Shown here: in pieces, positions 14,996 through 21,898 of the stretch
Position numbering within the stretch: the stretch's first letter is position 1
How the letters are laid out: each line of letters opens with the position of its first letter
Source of the DNA: an uncultured Oscillospiraceae bacterium
Lineage (GTDB): Bacteria > Bacillota > Clostridia > Oscillospirales > Oscillospiraceae
NCBI GenBank assembly: GCA_934511545.1
Contig: CAKSWM010000003.1
Location: forward strand, 1 to 21,898
DNA length: 21,898 nucleotides
Reading direction: 5' to 3'
Position numbers and translations under genes: made by a program
The notes under the pieces: generated by a model
Database searches by the model: none
What the model saw: the letters and a program-made list of their open reading frames with translations, nothing else
Told to the model about the DNA's origin: nothing

Positions 14996-15182
14996 GAGGG
15001 GTAGTTGTTTTTTACTTTTTCCTTCTATTTTTAATCTGGATGGCATCCAGAGTGCGTCTGCTCCGCAGGGGGTCACTTTTCTGCTCGTGATACTTCTTTT
15101 TTCCTCTCAGCCTTACCAGGCTGGGTTTGCTTCGCAGAGGCGCTTTTCTTGCTCCTGCAAGAAAAGTGCCCAAAAGAACAGG

Positions 15183-15217
15183 CTTAAGAGGGGCTTTTGC
15201 AAGCCGCCCCTCTTAAG
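15183..15217. other. 12-bp arm hairpin of copy B (left)
   Basis: CTTAAGAGGGGC (15183-15194) pairs perfectly with GCCCCTCTTAAG (15206-15217). Compared with the copy A hairpin at 573-608, three base pairs in the outer stem are changed on both sides while the inner GGGGC pairing and much of the loop are kept. Confidence 0.8.
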
Positions 15218-15238
15218 AATCACCCTCCTAAGGGACGA

Positions 15239-15513
15239 CCGGGTACCGTTTTGAAATCAACGGTTCTAAGGCACGGCCCTAGTAAGTGGTTGCTATACTT
15301 TTCCTTTAAACAACCGCGCTGCTCACGCTACGCGCGGAGGATGATTTGCTGTGCAATGGTTGGCGTTTTTTCTCAGACGAGAGCCCAGCGGAGCGATAAG
15401 CTGTCACTTTCGACGTTCCGCGCGTAGCGTGAGCAGCGCGGTTGATCTAACGTAACGATTTGTAAAGCCCTTTTGCTTCTGGGCTTGCTATTCTGATTTC
15501 AAGCGGTACCCGG
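15239..15513. mobile_element. 275-bp MITE-like core with terminal and internal inverted repeats
   Basis: The ends 15239-15259 and 15494-15513 are inverted copies (CCGGGTACCG, then TTGAAATCA, with one gap and one mismatch). Inside, 15312-15337 and 15418-15443 form a perfect 26-bp inverted repeat, 80 bases apart. There is no coding capacity, which fits a non-autonomous element moved by a transposase elsewhere. The corresponding left end of copy A is at 203-222; its right end, near 545-558, is degraded. Target-site duplications could not be defined because the arms outside are also repeat sequence. Confidence 0.6.
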
Positions 15514-15534
15514 CCACTCCTTAGGAGGGGAAAT

Positions 15535-15569
15535 CCAAAAGGGGACGGCTCGCAAGAGTCCCCTTTTGG
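15535..15569. other. 12-bp arm hairpin of copy B (right)
   Basis: CCAAAAGGGGAC (15535-15546) pairs perfectly with GTCCCCTTTTGG (15558-15569). Its GGGG/CCCC centre and a nearby TCCTTAGGA-type motif mirror the left arm, so the element has hairpins of the same design at both ends with different stem sequences. Confidence 0.75.
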
Positions 15570-15685
15570 CGTCCCTTTTGCATACTTTTCCGGACGAGCG
15601 GAAAAGTATGTCCCTCTGAAAGAGCCCTGGCTCGGTTGAGCTGAAAGTTAAATTAAAAGCAAAAAGGCAAAATATAAAAAAGAAG

Positions 15686-16804
15686 TTACGCTCTCTTAAG
15701 GTGATCGAAGCCCTGGAAAACGCGCACACCGGTGTAGGTTTTGACCTCCTCCTGTCCGGTCAGCGCACGCAGAGCGCCGGCGGCGAGAGCTTCCATTTCG
15801 AACTCGCCGGGATAGGCGCGGATCTCGGCTATCTTGCCGCACATTCTGGTGAGTCCGGCGACCACGTTCTTGTCATGCACGATGCCGCCGCCGAGGAGTA
15901 TCGCATCGACGTCGAAGTTCAGCACGGCCGCCATGGCGCCGATGTCCTTGCCGATCTGATAGATAAAAGCGTCGTAGACGAGCTTTGCATATTCGTCGCC
16001 CTTCTCGATCATGGCCACGACGTCGAGAGTCTCGCTGGTGCCGAGGAGATCGACAAAGCCGCCGTTCTTTATCAGACGGTCGTACATCTCGTCGCGGGTC
16101 CACTTTCCGGAGTAGCACAGGTCCATGAACGGGATCGCGGGCAGGGCTCCGGCGCGGGTCGGGGTCATCGGACCCTCGCCCATGATGATGCTGGTGGAGT
16201 CAACGGCGCGGCCCTTTTTATGGGCGGTGACGGAAACGCCTCCGCCGATGTGGCAGACGACGAAGTTGCAGTCCTCATACTTTTTGCCCATCTCGGCGGC
16301 CGCGCGGATGGCGGTCTCCTTCTGGTTGAGCATGTGGACGTTGCTGGTGCGGTATACGTCGTGCAGACCGGTGACGCGGGCGATGTCGTCAAACTCGTCA
16401 GTGTCAGGCGGGTTGAGGAAAAAAGCCTTGCCGCCGAACTCCTTGGCGAAAGCGTCCGCGAGAGGTCCGCCGAGGATGGCGGGGTGGACGGTGTAGCCGG
16501 AGAAGCAGTCCTCGACGACCTTGTCGGTCACGCCGTAGATGCCGCCCTCGCAGGGCTGGACGCCGCCGCAGCGGGCGACGAAGCAGTCAACGCCCTCGAG
16601 CGTTTGTCCCTGGCGCGCGACTTCCTCAAGAATGGTCTGCTTGCGGTAGGGGAACTGATCGGCGATGGTCTTATATTTTGCAAGCTCCTCCGCCGAGTGC
16701 ACGGCCTTGGAGATGAAAACGGGCTGGTCGTTTTCAAACATTGCGATCTTGGTGGAGGTGGAGCCGGGGTTGAGTGCAAAAATCTTGAATTTCTTCTCGT
16801 TCAT
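15686..16804 (-). CDS. buk: Butyrate kinase
   Basis: The 372-residue acetokinase-family enzyme interconverts butyryl phosphate and ADP with butyrate and ATP, the last step of one butyrate-forming route, and may accept other short-chain acids. Visible signatures are NPGSTSTK (12-19), CHIGGGVSVTAHKKGRAVDST (183-203), GEGPMTPTRAG (208-218) and a nucleotide-binding LLGGGI (302-307). AAGGAG lies about 11 bases before the ATG at 16804, a little far. It is last in a six-gene leftward unit and no phosphotransbutyrylase gene is beside it, unlike the classical ptb-buk pair. No good terminator follows; repeat copy B begins about 115 bases on. Confidence 0.93.
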   Translation of the reverse strand: MNEKKFKIFALNPGSTSTKIAMFENDQPVFISKAVHSAEELAKYKTIADQFPYRKQTILEEVARQGQTLEGVDCFVARCGGVQPCEGGIYGVTDKVVEDCFSGYTVHPAILGGPLADAFAKEFGGKAFFLNPPDTDEFDDIARVTGLHDVYRTSNVHMLNQKETAIRAAAEMGKKYEDCNFVVCHIGGGVSVTAHKKGRAVDSTSIIMGEGPMTPTRAGALPAIPFMDLCYSGKWTRDEMYDRLIKNGGFVDLLGTSETLDVVAMIEKGDEYAKLVYDAFIYQIGKDIGAMAAVLNFDVDAILLGGGIVHDKNVVAGLTRMCGKIAEIRAYPGEFEMEALAAGALRALTGQEEVKTYTGVRVFQGFDHLKRA

Positions 16805-16823
16805 AGAGGTGCGTTCTCCTTTT

Positions 16824-17036
16824 TCATTCTTTATTTTCTTTCTTTTTCAGCTTTTCTTTTCTGCCGTCCGGATATTGTACCCAGGTGTTGTCGAGCACCT
16901 GGCGCGCGCCCTCGCGCCATTCGGCAATGTATTCTTCGCGCAGCTTCTGCTGTTCGGCGGTCTCCGCCTCTGTCAGCGGGCGCTGCTTTTTAAGGCGCGC
17001 AAGTTCGTTTATGCGGTCAAGCTTTGACTGTTCCAT
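16824..17036 (-). CDS. DUF896 / YnzC-family small protein
   Basis: The 70-residue product has the DUF896 (UPF0291) pattern: a helical hairpin starting LDRINELARLKKQRPLTEAE, then EQQKLREEYIAEWREGARQ, and a short tail with NTWVQYPDGR. Relatives in Bacilli include YnzC and SOS-linked YneA-operon members; their biochemical role is not settled. GAGGA, inside the end of the preceding PFL-family gene, serves as ribosome binding site, and the gap is five bases, so it is co-translated with that gene. Confidence 0.88.
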   Translation of the reverse strand: MEQSKLDRINELARLKKQRPLTEAETAEQQKLREEYIAEWREGARQVLDNTWVQYPDGRKEKLKKKENKE

Positions 17037-17041
17037 ATCTT

Positions 17042-18400
17042 TCAGTTCCTCAGGCTGTGCAGCGGGGCGGGGATGCGCCCGCCGCGGTTTATGAAATCGG
17101 CGCTGGACTGGCTTCTGACCGGCATGACCGGCGCGGAGCCGAGAAGTCCGCCGAATTCGACGGTCTGGCCGACGTCCATGCCCGGCGCGGGTATCAGGCG
17201 GACGGCGGTCGTCTTGTTGTTTATCATTCCTATCGCGGCCTCGTCCGCGATGATGGCGGAGAGAGTCTCGGCGGTCGTGGAGCCGGGCACGGCGATCATA
17301 TCCAGCCCGACGGAGCAGACGCAGGTCATCGCCTCGAGCTTTTCCAGCGACAGAACGCCGGACTGCGCGGCGGCGATCATTCCCTCGTCCTCGGATACCG
17401 GGATGAACGCGCCGGAAAGGCCGCCGACGTGGCTGGAAGCCATGACTCCGCCCTTTTTGACGGCGTCGTTCAGCAGCGCCAGCGCGGCGGTGGTGCCGTG
17501 GGTGCCGCAGGTCTCAAGCCCCATCTCCTCGAGTATGCGCGCGACGCTGTCGCCGACGGCGGGCGTCGGGGCCAGGGAGAGATCGACGATGCCGAAGGGG
17601 ACGCCCAGACGGCGCGATGCCTCCTGCGCGACGAGCTGGCCCATTCGGGTAACTCGGAACGCGGTCTTTTTTATCGTTTCGGCGACGACGTCGAAGCTCT
17701 CGCCGCGGACGGCCTCGAGCGCGTGGTGGACGACGCCGGGGCCGGAGACGCCGACGTTGATGACGCGGTCGGCCTCGCTCACACCGTGGAAGGCGCCGGC
17801 CATAAAGGGGTTGTCCTCGACGGCATTGCAGAACACAACGAGCTTTGCGCAGCCGAAGCCGCCGTTTTCGGCGGTGAGCTCGGCCGTCCTTTTGATCGTG
17901 CGCCCCATGAGCGCGACGGCGTCCATGTTGATGCCGGCTCTGGTCGAGCCGACGTTGACGCTCGAGCAGACGAGCTCCGTTTCCGCAAGCGCCCGGGGAA
18001 TGGCGCGGATGAGCCTTTCGTCAGCCGGGGTCATGCCCTTCTGCACCAGCGCAGAAAAGCCGCCGATGAAGTTGACGCCGGTCTCGGCGCGCGCCCTGTC
18101 GAGCGCCATGGCAAAGGGGACGTAATCCTCCGTGTCCGAGGCGCCCGCGACGAGGGCGACCGGCGTTACGGAGATGCGCTTGTTCACGATGGGAATGCCG
18201 AACTCCGCCTCGATCTCCTCGCCGGTCTTTACAAGGTCCTTCGCGGAGCGCGTTATCTTGTCATATATCTTGCGGCAGGCGGCGGCGGGGTCGGAGTCGC
18301 AGCAGTCGAGCAGGGAGATGCCCATCGTAACGGTGCGGATGTCGAGATGCTGCTGCGCGAGCATGTCTATCGTCTGAAGAATTTCGGAAGGGGTTATCAT
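17042..18400 (-). CDS. PFL-family protein UPF0210 (DUF711)
   Basis: The 452-residue protein is a full-length UPF0210 member: [30 protein letters not shown] at the N-terminus, [55 protein letters not shown] and [11 protein letters not shown] further on. The fold relates to pyruvate-formate-lyase-like barrels but the glycyl-radical machinery is not expected; activity is unknown. Its near-universal partner, the UPF0237 ACT-domain protein, lies immediately upstream here, 14 bases away. A GAGGTGAGG sequence that overlaps the ACT stop is the ribosome binding site for the ATG at 18400. A regulatory amino-acid link through the ACT partner is an inference. Confidence 0.93.
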   Translation of the reverse strand: MITPSEILQTIDMLAQQHLDIRTVTMGISLLDCCDSDPAAACRKIYDKITRSAKDLVKTGEEIEAEFGIPIVNKRISVTPVALVAGASDTEDYVPFAMALDRARAETGVNFIGGFSALVQKGMTPADERLIRAIPRALAETELVCSSVNVGSTRAGINMDAVALMGRTIKRTAELTAENGGFGCAKLVVFCNAVEDNPFMAGAFHGVSEADRVINVGVSGPGVVHHALEAVRGESFDVVAETIKKTAFRVTRMGQLVAQEASRRLGVPFGIVDLSLAPTPAVGDSVARILEEMGLETCGTHGTTAALALLNDAVKKGGVMASSHVGGLSGAFIPVSEDEGMIAAAQSGVLSLEKLEAMTCVCSVGLDMIAVPGSTTAETLSAIIADEAAIGMINNKTTAVRLIPAPGMDVGQTVEFGGLLGSAPVMPVRSQSSADFINRGGRIPAPLHSLRN

Positions 18401-18414
18401 AACGGCGCCTCACC

Positions 18415-18684
18415 TCATATTCTGTGCATCGCGTTGAAGATATCCTCGCGCTGGATGTGGATGTCGAGCTCGTTCCGCTCGCCCTCCTCGCGCAGAAGAG
18501 CGGAAAGCTCCGTAAAGTGAAGGGGACATTTTCCGGTGTCCACAAGCATTATCATCGTGAAGTATTCACGCAACACGGTCTGGCTTATGTCCAGAATATT
18601 GACCTGATTCTCGGCGAGCAGGGCGCTTACCCTTGCGATTATGCCGATCTGATCCTTGGAAACGACGGAGAGAATTGCTTTCAT
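18415..18684 (-). CDS. ACT-domain protein UPF0237
   Basis: The 89-residue protein is a single ACT domain: MKAILSVVSKDQIGIIARVSALLAENQVNILDISQ with the glycine of the first turn in DQIGIIARVS, then the second strand-helix unit to residue 89. ACT domains bind small ligands, often amino acids, as dimers. It pairs with the PFL-family gene 14 bases downstream, an arrangement conserved in many bacteria. An AGAGGT ten bases before the ATG at 18684 is the likely ribosome binding site. Confidence 0.92.
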   Translation of the reverse strand: MKAILSVVSKDQIGIIARVSALLAENQVNILDISQTVLREYFTMIMLVDTGKCPLHFTELSALLREEGERNELDIHIQREDIFNAMHRI

Positions 18685-18701
18685 TTATTGTCTTACCTCT
18701 T

Positions 18702-19286
18702 TCACAGATTTCCCAGCTCATCCAGAGTCTTTTCAAAGGCGGGGATGAAATTCTCGATAAAGTATCCGACCACGGGCAGGTCCATCCGGTCGAGCGCGGC
18801 GCGGGTCTGAGCCTCCGCGCTGGAGAAGTCCCCGTTTCCGGTTCTGCGCTCCTGGATACACTTTATGTAGGCCGAGAGCTTGTCCGCGGCCTTGACAAGG
18901 CGGTATTCAAGGGTGTCCTCGTCCGGGGAGAGAAGCCCGGCGTATTCGCCCTGCATCTCCTCTGGCAGAAAGCTCAGGAGCCTGTCGGCGGCCAGCCGCT
19001 CAATGTCCTTGTATGAGCGCGTGAGCGTTTCGCTGTGGTATTTGATCGGCGTCGGAAGGTCGCCCGTAAATATCTCGGAGGCGTCGTGGAAAAGCGCCAG
19101 CGCGGCGCAGCGCAGCGCGTCGCAGTCCGTTCCGAAGACCTCCCGGGAGATGACGGCCAGAGCGTGCGCGAAAACCGCAACGTCATAGCTGTGCTCGGCA
19201 ACGTTTTCGCTTTCGCTGTTTCGCATGAGGCCCCAGCGGGCAATATACCGCTGGCGGTAGACAAGGGCGAAAAAATCGCAGTTCAT
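18702..19286 (-). CDS. YfbR-like HD-domain 5'-deoxynucleotidase
   Basis: The 194-residue protein resembles E. coli YfbR along its length, an enzyme that removes phosphate from deoxyribonucleoside 5'-monophosphates. The HD metal site is complete: His32 in ENVAEHS, His67-Asp68 in LFHDASEIFTGDLPTP, and Asp135 in VKAADKLSAY. RW at 17-18 and LMRN at 20-23 match the substrate-binding start of the family. The start at 19286 lies three bases beyond the MATE stop, and its GGAGG sits within the MATE coding end. Location in a unit with a transporter and butyrate kinase gives no obvious shared pathway. Confidence 0.92.
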   Translation of the reverse strand: MNCDFFALVYRQRYIARWGLMRNSESENVAEHSYDVAVFAHALAVISREVFGTDCDALRCAALALFHDASEIFTGDLPTPIKYHSETLTRSYKDIERLAADRLLSFLPEEMQGEYAGLLSPDEDTLEYRLVKAADKLSAYIKCIQERRTGNGDFSSAEAQTRAALDRMDLPVVGYFIENFIPAFEKTLDELGNL

Positions 19287-19289
19287 GCC

Positions 19290-20666
19290 TCAGACCTCCG
19301 CTTCCGCGAGCTCATCCCGCGTGTGCTTTACAACGCTCTTGCTCTTCCAGACGCCGGAGCGGTAGCGCAGCGAAACGACGGAGAGCGAGACGACCCAGCC
19401 TATCGGCATGCTGACCCAGCAGGCGTGGTAGTCCATTTTGAAGCCGTATGCGAAGATATAGGCGAATATGACGCGGAAGAACAGGCTGGAGAGAGTTCCG
19501 ATGGTCGAGAATATGACGTCGCCGCTGCCCTGGATAACGGCACCCACGGCGAAATAGGCGGAGAATATGACAAAGAAAATGCTTTGAAAACGGATGTTCT
19601 CGATAGCCTGACCCATGGCTGTGCCGCCGACGCCGAACAGTGCGGCGAGCGGACGGGCAAAGCAGAAGGTGCACAAGCACACAAGAAGCGTGCTGCATAT
19701 CTCAAGGAAAAGAGTGGCGCGCAGGCCGCGCGTGATGCGGTCGAGCCTTCCTGCGCCGATGTTCTGGCCGGTGAAGTTTGCCATGCCCATGTTGAAGCCC
19801 ATGATGGGCACCATCGTGTAGCTCTCTATCCTTGTCCCGACGGTACAGGCGGCCATGGTGAACTGGCCGTAGCCGTTGATGAGGCGCTGGACAAAGACGC
19901 TGCCGAATGAGACAACGCACTGCTGTACCGTTGTCGGTATGCCGAGACGGAGACACAGGCGGCATTTTTCGCCGACGAAGCGGAGCTCCGAAAGCCGGAA
20001 GCGCAGCATCTCGTATTTTTTGTTCATGTAGATTATGCTGGCGATCATGCTGCATATCTGGGCGATGACGGTGGCGATGGCAGCGCCCGCGACGCCCCAG
20101 CCGAACACGATAACGAACAGCAGGTCGAGCACGAGGTTCATGACCGAGGAGATGCACAGGAAATACAGCGTGGCCTTTGAGTCGCCAATCGCGCGAAGGA
20201 TATAGGCCACGGCGTTATAGCCGAACTGGAAGATCAGCCCCGCGGCGTATATAGCAAAATATTCGACGGCATAGTTCTGGATATCGCCGGCTTCGACGTT
20301 CATAAGCCCCGCGATAAGCGGACGGGCGAAAATGACCCCGGCCACAGAAAAGACGACGCCGAGCGCGGCAAGCAGCACAAAGGCGGTCGAGGCGGCCTCG
20401 CGCAGATCGGTCAGGCGCTTTGCGCCGAAAAACTGCGCTATCATGATGCCCGCGCCGTTTGAAAGGCCCATTGCGGCCGACAGGAACACCATCGTGAGGG
20501 GGGTGCAGGTGCCGATCGCGGCGAGAGCGGCTTCGTTTACATAGTTCCCGACCACGATGCCGTCGATCGTGCTGTACAGCTGCTGAAGCAGCTGCCCCAT
20601 CATAATGGGCAGAGAGAAGATCAGTATCCTTTTCCACTCCACGCCCGTTGTCATATCGTTTTTCAA
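19290..20666 (-). CDS. MATE-family multidrug/cation efflux transporter
   Basis: The 458-residue protein has about 12 membrane helices in two similar halves, as expected for MATE antiporters, which export drugs or metabolites using Na+ or H+ gradients. Typical stretches are FSLPIMMGQLLQQLYSTIDG at the start, LYFLCISSVMNLVLD in the first half, and MGFNMGMANFTGQNIGAGR and AVGAVIQGSGD in the second. The reading frame opens with TTG at 20666 (MKNDMTTG), 11 bases after AAGGAGG; an ATG at 20654 is possible but 23 bases from that site. Family members often begin M-x-x-DMTxG, favouring TTG. It is the first gene of the leftward six-gene unit. Substrate unknown. Confidence 0.93.
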   Translation of the reverse strand: MKNDMTTGVEWKRILIFSLPIMMGQLLQQLYSTIDGIVVGNYVNEAALAAIGTCTPLTMVFLSAAMGLSNGAGIMIAQFFGAKRLTDLREAASTAFVLLAALGVVFSVAGVIFARPLIAGLMNVEAGDIQNYAVEYFAIYAAGLIFQFGYNAVAYILRAIGDSKATLYFLCISSVMNLVLDLLFVIVFGWGVAGAAIATVIAQICSMIASIIYMNKKYEMLRFRLSELRFVGEKCRLCLRLGIPTTVQQCVVSFGSVFVQRLINGYGQFTMAACTVGTRIESYTMVPIMGFNMGMANFTGQNIGAGRLDRITRGLRATLFLEICSTLLVCLCTFCFARPLAALFGVGGTAMGQAIENIRFQSIFFVIFSAYFAVGAVIQGSGDVIFSTIGTLSSLFFRVIFAYIFAYGFKMDYHACWVSMPIGWVVSLSVVSLRYRSGVWKSKSVVKHTRDELAEAEV

Positions 20667-20722
20667 GCTTTCCGGGTCCTCCTTGTTTTCCCTTTTTTCA
20701 GTTTATTCAAATAGCATCCTAC

Positions 20723-20751
20723 ATCTTATCATGACAGAGGGCTTTTTACAA
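20723..20751 (-). promoter_or_regulatory. Promoter of the MATE-to-buk unit
   Basis: On the minus strand TTGTAA (complement of 20746-20751) and TAAGAT (complement of 20723-20728) are 17 bases apart, a good sigma-A-type pair. It is the only clear promoter seen for the six leftward genes, whose gaps are 3, 17, 14, 5 and 19 bases. Confidence 0.65.
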
Positions 20752-20804
20752 TCATAATCTTGTGTGCATGAAATCGAAAAATATGAGCAAAATCAATAAA
20801 TTCC

Positions 20805-20833
20805 TTGCAAAAGGCGGACGGTAGTGATAGAAT
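20805..20833 (+). promoter_or_regulatory. Promoter of the BipA/TypA gene
   Basis: TTGCAA (20805-20810) and TAGAAT (20828-20833) are spaced by exactly 17 bases. Transcription would start near 20840, leaving a leader of about 57 bases. It diverges from the MATE promoter, and the two share the AT-rich 20667-20896 spacer, which holds nothing else visible. Confidence 0.7.
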
Positions 20834-20896
20834 ACCGCGTTGGTTTTATATGAACTGTGCTACATCGCTTATATATTTTAATTGGATGTGTTATAT

Positions 20897-21898
20897 ATGG
20901 AACTGAGAAACGTTGCAATAATCGCTCACGTTGACCACGGGAAGACGACGCTGGTCGATGAAATGCTCAAGCAGGGTGGAGTATACCGCGAGAACCAGGA
21001 GGTCGTGGACAGGGTCATGGACTCCGGCGACCTTGAGCGCGAGCGCGGCATCACTATCCTTGCCAAGAACACCGCGGTGCACTATAAGGACGCAAAGATA
21101 AACATCGTCGATACGCCGGGTCACGCCGACTTCGGAGGCGAGGTAGAACGCATCCTCAAAATGGTAAACGGCGTCATCCTGCTGGTCGATGCGGCTGAGG
21201 GCCCCATGCCCCAGACCCGCTTCGTCCTCTCCCGCGCGCTGGAGCTCGGCCACCGCGTGATCGTCGTCGTCAACAAGATCGACAGGCCCGACCAGCGCGT
21301 GCACGAGGTCGTGGATGAGGTGCTGGAGCTGCTGCTCGACCTTGACGCAACGGAGGAGCAGCTTGACTCCCCGATGCTCTTCTGCTCCGGCAGACAGGGA
21401 ACGGCGTCCTATTCGCCCGACGTTCCCGGCACCGACCTCAAGCCGCTTTTCGACACGATACTCGACTATATCCCCGCGCCGGAGATAGACACCGAGGCAC
21501 CGTTCCAGATGCTCGTATCCAGCATCGACTACAACGAGTTCGTCGGCCGCATCGCCGTCGGACGCATCGAGCGCGGAACGGTCAGACAGAACCAGGAGAT
21601 ATCCGTCTGCAACTATCACAACCCCGAGCAGGCCGGCAAAAAGGCAAAGGCCACCGCGATCTATGAGTTCGACGGCCTGGCCCGCGTTCCCGTGACCGAG
21701 GCCTCGGCCGGCGAGATCATCGCCATGAGCGGCATCGGCGATATAACCATCGGCGACACGATATGCGCGCCCGATGCGGTCGAGCCGCTGCCTTTCGTCA
21801 AGATCAGCGCCCCCACCATGGAGATGACCTTCTCCGTAAACAACAGCCCCTTCGCCGGACGCGAGGGAAAGTTCGTCACCTCCCGCCAGATACGCGAG
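20897..21898 (+). CDS. typA: BipA/TypA ribosome-associated GTPase (5' part)
   Basis: The 334 visible residues are the GTPase and domain II of a translation-factor-family protein that binds the ribosome and assists assembly and stress adaptation. G1 is HVDHGKTT (11-18), G2 RGITI (50-54), G3 DTPGH (72-76) and G4 NKID (126-129); ERERGITILAKNTAV and the domain II segment VGRIERGTVRQNQ fit BipA/TypA rather than EF-G or LepA. The frame is open to the window end; about 270 residues should remain. The start codon at 20897 has only a weak GGATG upstream. Confidence 0.95.
   Translation, partial: MELRNVAIIAHVDHGKTTLVDEMLKQGGVYRENQEVVDRVMDSGDLERERGITILAKNTAVHYKDAKINIVDTPGHADFGGEVERILKMVNGVILLVDAAEGPMPQTRFVLSRALELGHRVIVVVNKIDRPDQRVHEVVDEVLELLLDLDATEEQLDSPMLFCSGRQGTASYSPDVPGTDLKPLFDTILDYIPAPEIDTEAPFQMLVSSIDYNEFVGRIAVGRIERGTVRQNQEISVCNYHNPEQAGKKAKATAIYEFDGLARVPVTEASAGEIIAMSGIGDITIGDTICAPDAVEPLPFVKISAPTMEMTFSVNNSPFAGREGKFVTSRQIRE

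Larger units (their letters stand above)
15028..15569. repeat. Copy B of the composite palindromic repeat family
   Basis: This 540-base stretch fills the gap between the buk stop and glyS. In order it has a 46-base segment identical to the reverse complement of 651-696; a hairpin at about 15151-15174; a 12-bp hairpin at 15183-15217; a core at 15239-15513 bounded by CCGGGTACCG inverted ends; and a 12-bp hairpin at 15535-15569. The core runs in the same direction as in copy A while both outer arms are inverted. No transposase, tRNA or credible ORF lies inside. Since both neighbouring operons read leftward, transcripts of the buk operon may run into it and glyS transcription must start in or just left of it. 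Confidence 0.85.

Noticed and set aside
14929..15027. T-box riboswitch upstream of glyS
   Set aside because: The leader before the ribosome binding site is short and lacks a recognisable T-box core or terminator/antiterminator pair.
17024..18520. 498-residue plus-strand open frame across the PFL-family gene
   Set aside because: Antisense shadow of UPF0210 and the start of UPF0237; composition is typical of a reverse-strand frame and no ribosome binding site is seen.

Overview
The window is a GC-rich, densely packed piece of a bacterial chromosome. Type I-like GlyRS, butyrate kinase, the UPF0237/UPF0210 pair, a YnzC-family protein, strong AGGAGG-type ribosome binding sites and several enzymes of anaerobic oxygen-sensitive chemistry point to an anaerobic gut-type Clostridia, most likely in or near the Oscillospiraceae. 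This placement is inferred from gene content and is not proven by a marker gene.

Layout. Positions 1-1011 are almost all non-coding. They hold a possible gene start leaving the left edge on the minus strand, then copy A of a structured repeat family, then a promoter. A plus-strand pair follows: the alpha subunit of a class I fumarase/tartrate dehydratase (1012-1854) and a 650-residue Fe-S flavoenzyme of the old yellow enzyme/dienoyl-CoA reductase type (1872-3824). Two small divergent XRE-type regulators come next; the minus-strand one carries a one-base frameshift. From 8751 down to 4533 a minus-strand pair encodes a very large acyl-CoA dehydratase activase-type ATPase/Fe-S protein and its companion, two halves of what is often one protein, overlapping by 26 bases. 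A short spacer carries a TA-flanked 20-bp inverted repeat.

A second minus-strand unit (14928 to 9086) runs glycyl-tRNA synthetase, a lipoteichoic-acid-synthase-family membrane protein, a 111-residue membrane-anchored protein of unknown function and a cytoplasmic molybdopterin enzyme, ending at a clear terminator. Copy B of the repeat family fills 15028-15570. A third minus-strand unit (20666 to 15686) runs MATE transporter, YfbR-like 5'-nucleotidase, ACT-domain protein, PFL-family protein, YnzC-like protein and butyrate kinase, from a well-formed promoter. A divergent promoter at the right drives the BipA/TypA GTPase, which is cut by the window end.

How the genes fit together. The left third is rich in dehydration and reduction chemistry: a hydratase alpha subunit with no beta subunit beside it, an enoate-type reductase, and an ATP-driven low-potential electron device. 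The molybdoenzyme has no electron-transfer subunit. The substrates cannot be read from the sequence. The least explained structure is the repeat family: two copies share a core in the same orientation but have their outer arms inverted relative to it, and the arm hairpins show compensatory base changes.
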